From an uncultured Alphaproteobacteria bacterium (GTDB lineage: Bacteria > Pseudomonadota > Alphaproteobacteria > RF32 > CAG-239): a DNA stretch of 10,454 nucleotides. Position numbers and translations under genes: made by a program. The notes beneath the pieces were generated by a model. The model was not told the DNA's origin and did not search any database. It saw only the letters and a program-made list of their open reading frames with translations. This document shows, piece after piece, positions 1 to 5,615 of the stretch. The first letter of the stretch is position 1. Each line of letters starts with the position of its first letter. The stretch spans positions 1 through 10,454 of the forward strand of contig UQFU01000061.1 of assembly GCA_900540425.1 (NCBI GenBank). The letters are read 5' to 3'.

Positions 1-1760
1 TCGGCGGCCGCCTGTTGGCCGGGCGGGTCGCTTCGCCGCTGGTCGATATCGCGGAGATTAACCGCCGCCTGGATATTATCGAATTTTTCATGAATTTTCA
101 TAATATTCGTAATGAACTGCGCGATTATCTGCATTCCTGCCCCGACTTAGAACGTTCGGTTTCGCGCCTTGGCGTCGGCCGCGGCGGCCCGCGCGATCTG
201 GCTAATATCAAAACCGCCCTGGCGCTGGTACCGCGGATTAAAAACCTGTTGTTAAGCTATGGCCGCGAAGCTTCCGAACAGATGATAAAGGAAATTCCAG
301 ATTCTCTGCGCAGAATTATCGAACAGCTCGGTCAGCATGCCAATTTGGTTGACAATCTGGAACGGGCTCTGGACGAAGAACTGCCGCTTCTGGCGCGCGA
401 TGGCGGGTTTGTCCGTCCCGGCTATTATCCGGCCTTGGATGAAATCAAACTGCTGAAAGACGACAGCCATAAGCTGATTTTGGAATTACAGAACAAGTAC
501 GCGGCTTCCACCGGCATTGCCCAACTCAAAATCAAATATAACAATGTCATCGGCTATTTTGTGGAAGTTCCAAGCAAATTCGCGTCGGCGATGCTCGAAA
601 ACATCGACTTTATTCACCGTCAGTCGGTATTGAACGCCGCCCGTTTTACCACGATTGAACTTTCGGAACTCGAAAACAAAATCCGCGGCGCGGCCGACAA
701 GGCTTTGGCCATCGAGTTGGAAATTTTCAATAATCTGACGCAGGAAGTGATGATTGCTTCCAACGACATCTTGCGCACGGCCAAGGCTCTCGGCGAATTG
801 GATGTCGGGGCAGCGCTGGCCGACTTGGCGCTGGAGAAACACTATTGCCGCCCGTTGGTTGACGATTCGCTGGAGTTCGATATTGTCAACGGCCGCCACC
901 CGGTTGTCGAATTTGCCATTGAGCGCGAACACAGCGGCACTTTTGTCGGCAATAGCTGCAAACTGGGCGAGGGGAATGCCATCTGGCTGCTGACCGGGCC
1001 GAACATGGCCGGTAAGTCAACTTTTCTGCGCCAGAATGCAATTATTGCGGTAATGGCGCAAATGGGGTCTTTTGTACCCTGTGATAAGGCGCATATCGGC
1101 GTGATTGACAAGATTTTCTCCCGTGTCGGCGCTTCGGACGATTTGGCGCGCGGCCGCTCGACCTTTATGGTGGAAATGGTCGAAACCGCCAGTATCCTGA
1201 ATCAGGCCGATGAACGTTCTTTTGTTATTTTAGATGAAATCGGGCGCGGTACCGCCACCTTTGACGGTTTGTCGATTGCCTGGGCGGTGGTCGAGCATTT
1301 GCATGAAGTCAACCGTTGCCGGGCCTTGTTCGCAACCCACTACCACGAACTCACCAGCTTGGTTTCCAAACTGCCGCGAATGTCGCTGCATTGTATGAAA
1401 ATCAAAGAGTTCAAAGACGACGTTATCTTTATGCACGAGGTGATAGAAGGCGCTGCCGACCGCTCGTACGGTATTCATGTTGCCAAATTGGCGGGGTTGC
1501 CCAAAGTGGTGGTCAAACGTTCGGAACAAGTGCTTGATTCTTTAGAAAACAGCGGCAAGAGCCGCAATATTGTCCGACTGGCCGATGATTTGCCGTTGTT
1601 TGCTTCGGTGCGCGAAAAAGAAGAAAACGAGATTGAAAAACAGGCACCCGCATTGCAGGCTCTGGAAAACCTTAATCCCGATGACCTCACGCCCAAGGCC
1701 GCGCTCGAAAAACTCTACGAGTTGAAAAGCTTGCTTTCCGAAAAGGATAAGGCGGTTTGA
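1..1760 (+). CDS. mutS: DNA mismatch repair protein MutS, 5'-truncated
   Basis: MutS recognises mismatches and small loops in DNA and recruits MutL in post-replicative repair. The frame is open to the left edge, reading GGRLLAGRV into the conserved core. The TTG at 15 is an internal leucine codon, so the true start lies outside the window. Visible parts (residues numbered from position 15): the core/lever region, including GRGGPRDL at about 56; the clamp region with GYFVEVPSKF and RQSVLNAARFTT; then the ABC ATPase. Walker A GPNMAGKST is at 996-1022, Walker B VILDE ends at 1238 and runs into the signature GRGTATFDG, and ATHYHEL is the switch histidine region. The tail has a DLPLF segment resembling a beta-clamp-binding motif, then the LTPKAALEKLYELK helix typical of the MutS C-terminus. 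About 580 residues are present of a usual 850-900. Domain I, with the mismatch-reading Phe-x-Glu, is not in the window. A hairpin terminator overlaps the stop codon. Confidence 0.97.
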   Translation, partial: GGRLLAGRVASPLVDIAEINRRLDIIEFFMNFHNIRNELRDYLHSCPDLERSVSRLGVGRGGPRDLANIKTALALVPRIKNLLLSYGREASEQMIKEIPDSLRRIIEQLGQHANLVDNLERALDEELPLLARDGGFVRPGYYPALDEIKLLKDDSHKLILELQNKYAASTGIAQLKIKYNNVIGYFVEVPSKFASAMLENIDFIHRQSVLNAARFTTIELSELENKIRGAADKALAIELEIFNNLTQEVMIASNDILRTAKALGELDVGAALADLALEKHYCRPLVDDSLEFDIVNGRHPVVEFAIEREHSGTFVGNSCKLGEGNAIWLLTGPNMAGKSTFLRQNAIIAVMAQMGSFVPCDKAHIGVIDKIFSRVGASDDLARGRSTFMVEMVETASILNQADERSFVILDEIGRGTATFDGLSIAWAVVEHLHEVNRCRALFATHYHELTSLVSKLPRMSLHCMKIKEFKDDVIFMHEVIEGAADRSYGIHVAKLAGLPKVVVKRSEQVLDSLENSGKSRNIVRLADDLPLFASVREKEENEIEKQAPALQALENLNPDDLTPKAALEKLYELKSLLSEKDKAV

Positions 1761-1774
1761 ATCCGCCTTTTTTC
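1749..1774 (+). terminator. Rho-independent terminator of mutS
   Basis: A 7-bp stem AAGGCGG/CCGCCTT (1749-1755 with 1763-1769) has a 7-nt loop and runs into a T tract (1768-1773). The left arm lies in the last codons of mutS and the stop codon TGA is in the loop, so coding and termination signals overlap. Confidence 0.85.
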
Positions 1775-1882
1775 GGTCTCCTTTCTCCACTCTTTTTTAT
1801 TTTTCTTTTTATAATTTATTTTTTACTAACAAATCTCCGGATTACTCCCGGAATCCCCGGCTGTTTAATGCTGCGTATCCGC

Positions 1883-1922
1883 CGAAGATGACAGTCTTTG
1901 TGTTGTCATTCTTCGTTTTTTT
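1883..1922 (+). repeat. Hairpin with T tract, possible decayed intergenic palindrome or terminator
   Basis: CGAAGATGACA (1883-1893) is the reverse complement of TGTCATTCTTCG (1904-1915) apart from one extra T. The loop is 10 nt, and seven T residues follow the second arm (1916-1922). The form is that of a Rho-independent terminator on the + strand, but no + gene precedes it other than mutS, which already has its own. The arms ending in TGACA/TGTCA resemble dispersed palindromic repeats found between alphaproteobacterial genes; that link is inference. Confidence 0.45.
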
Positions 1923-1944
1923 AGGCAGAAAAAATGAAGAATGA
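1906..1944. repeat. Perfect 9-bp inverted repeat extending to a ~17-bp hairpin
   Basis: TCATTCTTC (1906-1914) and GAAGAATGA (1936-1944) are exact reverse complements. Between them T7 faces A6, so as + strand RNA the stem can extend to about 17 pairs including two G-U pairs, with a 5-nt loop AGGCA (1923-1927). Its left arm is the same sequence used by the hairpin at 1883-1915, so the two structures exclude each other. Confidence 0.5.
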
Positions 1945-2187
1945 TACTTATAAAGGGACTGATGTAAAATTGAGGGATGCTTGGGCGGGAACAAATGCTG
2001 ATGCCGGGCTGAAGATGGCAGAACTGTGAGAAACGGACAAGCGTTCTCAAAACAAGAATGACGGTGCCGGGAAAAGTTTGGACAAAGATGATAATACAAA
2101 AGGAAGCTCCGAGACAAAAGCGGTGCGGCCGGGAAGGAGAAATTTCTAGTCCAAAAACCAAAGAAAATTACAGAGAAAGGAGATTTG

Positions 2188-2215
2188 AGCAGAAATTATT
2201 TTCTGCTTTTGTTTT
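2188..2215 (+). terminator. Hairpin with T-rich tail at the end of the 68-codon gene
   Basis: An exact 8-bp inverted repeat AGCAGAAA/TTTCTGCT (2188-2195, 2200-2207) with loop TTAT is followed on the + strand by TTTTGTTTT. The TAA of the minus-strand small gene (2196-2198) lies in the loop. The T-rich tail is on the + strand only. It therefore reads as a terminator for rightward transcripts, while on the - strand it is a hairpin with no immediate U tract. It may stop read-through into the antisense of the GNAT gene, or simply close the minus-strand gene. Confidence 0.45.
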
Positions 2216-2402
2216 CGTTGCAAATCCGGCGAAAGATAGCCCGCTCATAATCTGCGGTAACCTGTTCAAGCATCAGCTGGGTATGAAACAACCCCATTTT
2301 GCCAAGAGCACGGTTCAGCCGCTCCAAATCACGATAAACGACGCTGATTTCAGTAGATTCCGTATCAATATTCACTTGATTTTCTTTGTTGGCGCAACTC
2401 AT
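2196..2402 (-). CDS. Small protein of unknown function (68 aa), overlapping the GNAT gene
   Basis: I do not recognise this protein. It begins MSCANKENQVNIDTESTE and continues as a probably helical, charged sequence (YRDLERLNRALGKMG, then LEQVTADYERAIFRRIC), with a basic end NKSRK. There is no signal peptide or membrane segment. Its ATG lies inside the GNAT gene, giving a 38-nt overlap in another frame. It is preceded by a good Shine-Dalgarno AAGGA with 6-nt spacing, which is the main reason to accept it. The arrangement suggests translational coupling and a role linked to the GNAT protein, for example as a partner. That is inference. The alternative is a chance frame. Confidence 0.6.
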   Translation of the reverse strand: MSCANKENQVNIDTESTEISVVYRDLERLNRALGKMGLFHTQLMLEQVTADYERAIFRRICNENKSRK

Positions 2403-2982
2403 TTCTTTTCCTTATAATTACTGCGGTTTGGTCATTAACGTTGAATGGCTGCTGGAAGTACATACAATTGTCCCGCCATTCGCCTTCCTGCTCCATCAAA
2501 CGATCCGGATGGTCAGTAAACTTGATAATGTCTTTGGCTTCCTGGATATCCACAAGGATAGGAACCAAATCCATATTTGAGCGTTTAATCCCCGGGGCAC
2601 CCTCAACCGGGTGATATCCGAACTTTGACCAATGGGGCAAAAGTTCGCGGCGGCAAAGCCCGTAAATTTTAGTTATCCCCTTCGCACTACAAATATCAAG
2701 AGCCTTTTGGCGAATCTGTTCGGCCAACGGTGTCCGGCGATATTCGGCAAGAACAGCCATGCGTTCCAGCTTGGCAAATTCTTTAAACTGATGAATACGC
2801 ACGGTTCCGGCGGGTTCTCCATTGACGGTTGCTAAAATATATGTACAGCAGAGTTCATTTGTGCCAAACTCTACCGAATAAGGAAGTTTTTGTTCTCCAA
2901 CAAAGACTATAGAGCGTATGGCGACTACTTTCTGGTAATCATCGAGAGAATTAACGACATTTATTTTAATCTCTTTTTCCAT
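2365..2982 (-). CDS. GNAT-fold acyltransferase-like protein with C-terminal extension
   Basis: A cytoplasmic protein of 205 aa. Residues 5-125 look like a GNAT N-acetyltransferase. There is an early Arg-x-x-Val-Phe-Val-x-Glu-Gln segment (R23 to Q31) typical of the branch with a 'VFV.EQ' signature. A strand VNGEPAGTVRI (53-63) follows, then KLERMAVLAEYRR (71-83), which matches beta-4 and the start of the acetyl-CoA loop, and HWSKFGYHPVEG near 117-128, matching the family's 'FY.k.GF...G'. The usual R-x-x-G-x-G/A loop reads R82-R-T-P-L-A, so the key glycine is proline. Residues after about 135 form an extension of roughly 70 aa with no match I know. Substrate cannot be inferred. The gene is divergent from a LysR-type regulator, which probably controls it. 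The Shine-Dalgarno is weak. A -10-like TATAGT lies at 3001-2996 with a possible TTG-type -35 at 3024-3019. Confidence 0.85.
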   Translation of the reverse strand: MEKEIKINVVNSLDDYQKVVAIRSIVFVGEQKLPYSVEFGTNELCCTYILATVNGEPAGTVRIHQFKEFAKLERMAVLAEYRRTPLAEQIRQKALDICSAKGITKIYGLCRRELLPHWSKFGYHPVEGAPGIKRSNMDLVPILVDIQEAKDIIKFTDHPDRLMEQEGEWRDNCMYFQQPFNVNDQTAVIIRKRNELRQQRKSSEY

Positions 2983-3082
2983 AGACTTTTACTTCACTAT
3001 ATACTAATATTTGTATGCCTACAATTTTACTTGCAAATATTAGGGGTTAGAAGGGGTTATTTTTATATAACTGATATATAAT
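2983..3082. promoter_or_regulatory. Divergent promoter/operator region between GNAT and LysR genes
   Basis: This 100-bp AT-rich gap separates two divergent genes. It contains a perfect 10-bp inverted repeat, CTAATATTTG (3004-3013) and CAAATATTAG (3034-3043). The arm centres are 30 bp apart, about three helical turns. A smaller dyad, TTGTA-N4-TACAA (3011-3024), overlaps the left arm. On the LysR side AGGGGTTA occurs twice (3042-3049, 3052-3059), 10 bp apart. The likely -10 of the GNAT promoter (TATAGT, 3001-2996) abuts the left arm. LysR-type regulators usually sit next to, and bind dyads in, such divergent promoters, so autoregulation plus control of the GNAT gene is the natural reading. Binding itself is inferred. 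Confidence 0.55.
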
Positions 3083-3964
3083 ATGAATATAAACGAACAA
3101 TTGTCAATAACTAAAAGTTTAATAATATTAAAAGAAACCATTTCAACGTGTAGTTTTACAAAAGCGGCACAGCGTTTGGGGATGCAGCAACCGAATGTTT
3201 CGGCAGCGATGCATGAGTTTGAAGAAAAGCTGAAAGTTAAGCTTTTCTCTAATGTTCCGCATGGCGTGGTACCAACGGAGGCTGCTCTTGAACTTAACAA
3301 GTTTGCCCTCAGACAGCAGGCGCTGCTCCACGGTGTGCAAAACTATTCGTTGGAAGCGCATCAATACTCCGGTTGCATCCGATTGTGGATGACTGACGGT
3401 CTCGGCTCTTTTTGTCTGGCGCGTCAAATGACCGAGTTTTGCGGCCAATTTCCCGATGTGCGTCTGGAAATCACCTGTTCCAACGAAACGCCGAACATCC
3501 TGGCCAGAGAAACGGACATCGCCATTGTTTATAAGGAGCCGCTCAGCACCGAATCGGTTGTTATATCCAGACATGACGTTAAATTCGGCTTGTTTGCTTC
3601 CGATGAATATGTGCTCAAACACGGTGCTCCCAAAGATATGGAAGATTTGTTGCAAAACCACTACATCTGCGACAGAAAGGAATATAACACGGAGTGGAAA
3701 GAATGGGATCATTTGCTGAAACATGCCAAAAAGGTTGTGGCAGTCAGCAACTCAACCAACGTTTTGACCCAGCTTAACCGTTTGGGCATCGGAATCGGCC
3801 TGCATCCGATTAATTCCGGAAACGAAGAAAAGGGGATGGTTCAGGTTCTGCCAGAGTTTACCTTGGAACATCCTTATTGGCTGGTCAGTCACATTGATGC
3901 CAAAGATACGCCCAAGGTCAGAGAAATGTTGAACAAATTAAAAGTTATTATGAACAAGCTCTGA
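3083..3964 (+). CDS. LysR-type transcriptional regulator
   Basis: 293 aa, the normal length for the family. The N-terminal winged helix-turn-helix covers about residues 12-70. It is visible as CSFTKAAQRLGMQQPNVSAAMHEFEEKLKVKLF (in parts: SFTKAAQRLG, PNVSAAMHEFEE, LKVKLF), with the follow-on VPTEAALEL in place of the usual 'LTeaG'. A linker helix (about 66-94) leads to the effector-binding domain from about residue 97 (GCIRLWMTDGLGSF), with DIAIVYKEPL and LNRLGIGIGLHPI matching conserved strands and the hinge of this periplasmic-binding-like fold. The effector is unknown. The gene is divergent from the GNAT gene, which is probably its target. There is no Shine-Dalgarno, and a TATAAT hexamer (3077-3082) touches the ATG. 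An in-frame stop at 3068-3070 limits the start to ATG 3083, or CTG 3071 at most. Confidence 0.93.
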   Translation: MNINEQLSITKSLIILKETISTCSFTKAAQRLGMQQPNVSAAMHEFEEKLKVKLFSNVPHGVVPTEAALELNKFALRQQALLHGVQNYSLEAHQYSGCIRLWMTDGLGSFCLARQMTEFCGQFPDVRLEITCSNETPNILARETDIAIVYKEPLSTESVVISRHDVKFGLFASDEYVLKHGAPKDMEDLLQNHYICDRKEYNTEWKEWDHLLKHAKKVVAVSNSTNVLTQLNRLGIGIGLHPINSGNEEKGMVQVLPEFTLEHPYWLVSHIDAKDTPKVREMLNKLKVIMNKL

Positions 3965-3982
3965 TCCATATAAAACACAACT

Positions 3983-4019
3983 AAAAAATATCTCCCACAA
4001 GCGGGAGATATTTTTTTTT
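3983..4019. terminator. Strong Rho-independent terminator after the LysR gene
   Basis: A perfect 14-bp stem pairs 3983-3996 with 4003-4016 around loop ACAAGC. Its core is ATATCTCCC/GGGAGATAT. An A run on the left and nine T residues on the right let it work in both directions. It insulates the LysR gene from the flagellar operon that starts about 75 bp further on. Confidence 0.93.
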
Positions 4020-4066
4020 GAATGTGAATCGGGAACAGAAACAAACAAAAACCTTATTCGATAAAA

Positions 4067-4082
4067 TGGCACGGTTATTGCA
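4067..4082 (+). promoter_or_regulatory. Sigma-54 (RpoN) promoter of the flagellar operon
   Basis: TGGCACGGTTATTGCA matches the sigma-54 consensus TGGCACG-N4-TTGCW at every fixed position. The -24 GG is at 4068-4069 and the -12 GC at 4080-4081, with the required spacing. Transcription should begin near 4093, leaving a leader of about 32 nt before flgI. Sigma-54 promoters need an enhancer-binding activator; in Caulobacter-type flagellar systems this is FlbD. I could not identify an activator site in 4020-4066. Confidence 0.88.
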
Positions 4083-4124
4083 TCTGTCTTTATAAGTTTA
4101 ACCAAAAATTTGGGATTAAAACAG

Positions 4125-5255
4125 ATGATGTTTAGAAAAACCGTTACATTTTTTGATTTTGCCGCCGCCGGATGCCTGCTTTTGTGCAGCGTTTTCTTTT
4201 CTCCGGCTCATGCCAGTTCGCGCATTAAAGACATCGCCGATTTTGAGGGGGTTCGCGACAACCAGCTGGTTGGCTACGGTTTGATTGTCGGCCTGAACGG
4301 TACCGGCGACAACATCAAGTCTATTGATTTTACCAAAGAAAGTTTAATTTCCATGCTCGACCAGATTGGGATTAATGCCCGGGGCGGGCAAATCAAGTCC
4401 AAGAATGTGGCGGCGGTCATGGTAACGGCAAACCTGCCGGCCTTTGCCCGCCAGGGAAGCCGCATTGACGTTATGGTCAGCGCCGTCGGCGATGCCAAAA
4501 ACCTGCAAGGCGGCACTTTGCTGGCTACGCCTTTAGCCGGGGCGGACGGCGAAGTTTATGCTCTGGCCCAAGGACAGGTCGCCGTCAGCGGCGTTGCCGC
4601 ACAAGGCGGCGGAACTTCGGTTGTTCGCGGAGTTCCGACCTCCGGACGGATTGCCAACGGAGCAATCATTGAAAAGGAAATCCCGTTTGAACTGGACAGT
4701 CTGCGCACGATTAAAATCGCTTTGCGCAATCCGGATTTTACAACTTCGCGGCGGGTGGCCGACGCCATTAACGCCAATTTGGGAACCAATCTGGCCCAAT
4801 CCCTTGATCCGGCAACGATTGAAATGCAAATTCCGCGGGAATACCGCGACCGGGTTGTCGATTTGATGACCAAGGTTGAACAATTGCAGGTTCAGCCGGA
4901 TCAAACGGCCAAGGTTGTAATTGACGAGAGTTCCGGGATTATCGTCATTGGCAAAGACGTCAAAATCAATAAGCTGGCGATTGCCCAAGGCAATTTGACC
5001 ATCAGGATTACCGACGTGCCGTTTGTCTCGCAGCCGCTGCCGTTTTCCAACGGCGAAACGGTGGTCGGCGTCAATACCGCGATTGACATTAACGAGAGCA
5101 TTGACAGCAAGCTCAGCGTTCTGGACACCGGCGTAAACCTGCAGGAACTGGTCAACGGCCTGAACGCGCTTGGCGTCAGCCCGCGCGACTTGATCAGCAT
5201 TTTGCAGGCAATTAAGGCCAGCGGCGCTTTGCAGGCGGATATTGAGGTGATTTAA
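4125..5255 (+). CDS. flgI: Flagellar basal-body P-ring protein FlgI
   Basis: FlgI forms the P ring around the rod in the peptidoglycan layer. I start the protein at the ATG of 4125 (376 aa; an adjacent ATG at 4128 is possible) rather than the in-frame TTG at 4110. A GGGA Shine-Dalgarno-like run sits 9 nt upstream, and this start gives a clean Sec signal peptide: MMFRK, a hydrophobic core, and cleavage after SPAHA before SSRIKD. The mature protein carries FlgI hallmarks: RIKDIADFEGVRDNQLVGYG, then LIVGLNGTGD, NLPAFARQGSRIDV, GGTLLATPL and, at the C-terminus, VNLQELVNGLNALGVSPRDL. Length is typical (about 365-375 aa). It is the first gene after the sigma-54 promoter, with one base between its stop and the next ATG. 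The next gene's Shine-Dalgarno GAGGTG lies in its last codons. Confidence 0.97.
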   Translation: MMFRKTVTFFDFAAAGCLLLCSVFFSPAHASSRIKDIADFEGVRDNQLVGYGLIVGLNGTGDNIKSIDFTKESLISMLDQIGINARGGQIKSKNVAAVMVTANLPAFARQGSRIDVMVSAVGDAKNLQGGTLLATPLAGADGEVYALAQGQVAVSGVAAQGGGTSVVRGVPTSGRIANGAIIEKEIPFELDSLRTIKIALRNPDFTTSRRVADAINANLGTNLAQSLDPATIEMQIPREYRDRVVDLMTKVEQLQVQPDQTAKVVIDESSGIIVIGKDVKINKLAIAQGNLTIRITDVPFVSQPLPFSNGETVVGVNTAIDINESIDSKLSVLDTGVNLQELVNGLNALGVSPRDLISILQAIKASGALQADIEVI

Positions 5256-5256
5256 G

Positions 5257-5610
5257 ATGGAAATTTTGGGAACATATAATAACGCTTTGTTTGACGGTTC
5301 TGCGGTTCGGAAAGCCCCGGCCGAAACTCTCAACAACGCCAAAAATTCCAAGAACCGGGAAAAAATTGCCCAGGCTGCCGAAGATTTTGAAGCATTTTTT
5401 ATCACCAAGACCATGGAAACCATGTTTGAAGGAATTTCCACGGACGGAATGTTTGGCGGCGGCCATGCCGAAAAAATATACCGTTCGCTGCTGTTTAACG
5501 AATACGGCAAAGTTATGGCCAAGACCGGCGGCATTGGCGTCAAAGACGAGGTGATGCGCTCTATTCTGCAAATGCAGGAAATGGAAAACAACGGATTTAT
5601 TCAGGGGTAA
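5257..5610 (+). CDS. cheL: Short FlgJ/CheL-type rod-binding protein
   Basis: 117 aa. The sequence matches the N-terminal rod-binding half of FlgJ: AAEDFEAFFITKTMETMFEG at about 39-58, then a Gly-rich link (DGMFGGGHAEKIYRSLLF) and GGIGVKDEVMRSI. In gammaproteobacteria FlgJ has a C-terminal muramidase that opens the peptidoglycan for the rod. That domain is absent here, as is usual in alphaproteobacteria, where the short protein is called CheL in Caulobacter or simply the rod-binding protein. It probably assists rod assembly in the periplasm, with a separate lytic enzyme elsewhere. No signal peptide is visible, consistent with export by the flagellar type III system. The gene is tightly packed between flgI and the FlgN-like gene. 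The symbol is by position and family; flgJ is equally used. Confidence 0.88.
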   Translation: MEILGTYNNALFDGSAVRKAPAETLNNAKNSKNREKIAQAAEDFEAFFITKTMETMFEGISTDGMFGGGHAEKIYRSLLFNEYGKVMAKTGGIGVKDEVMRSILQMQEMENNGFIQG

Positions 5611-5615
5611 GGACT

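Larger units (their letters stand above)
1775..2187. other. Intergenic region without a convincing gene; hairpins and purine-rich stretch
   Basis: About 410 bases with no recognisable gene. The first 55 bases are T-rich on the + strand. Around 1837-1860 is a small imperfect dyad (CCGGATT with AATCCCCGG). From 1883 to 1944 there are two overlapping hairpins, listed separately. From about 1923 to 2187 the + strand is roughly two-thirds purine. In that stretch one frame reads ATG at 1934, a TGA at 2027-2029, then on to TAG at 2147-2149. The result is a 31-residue hydrophilic peptide followed by a further 39 codons rich in K, D, N, G and S. This may be only what purine-rich DNA encodes, or a broken small gene. 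Minus-strand frames of up to 98 codons here read as F/S/L-rich low-complexity sequence and are probably not genes. Confidence 0.6.

Noticed and set aside
15..17. TTG as start of a 581-codon MutS
   Set aside because: The frame continues upstream as GGRLL, matching the conserved MutS core, so this is an internal leucine codon of a gene cut by the window edge.
1934..2149. TGA read as tryptophan or selenocysteine
   Set aside because: mutS and the GNAT gene end at TGA and Trp is encoded by TGG throughout; no selenocysteine insertion structure or selenoprotein family is evident.
1865..2161. 98-codon minus-strand frame in the mutS downstream gap
   Set aside because: F/S/L-rich translation of pyrimidine-rich DNA, with the hairpins inside it and no family resemblance.
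2058..2417. 119-codon plus-strand frame
   Set aside because: More than half is antisense to the 68-codon gene and the end of the GNAT gene; the ATG has no Shine-Dalgarno and the sequence has no domain.
2845..2866. Sigma-54-like TGGCAC on the minus strand inside the GNAT gene
   Set aside because: The -12 element TTGC is missing at the required spacing.
4110..4124. TTG start for flgI
   Set aside because: It would add five residues before a signal peptide that is complete from the ATG at 4125, and would place the start on the likely ribosome-binding sequence.
4533..5591. 352-codon minus-strand frame
   Set aside because: It lies antisense to flgI and the rod-binding gene, which are certain; the translation has no family features. 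It is a codon-bias shadow.
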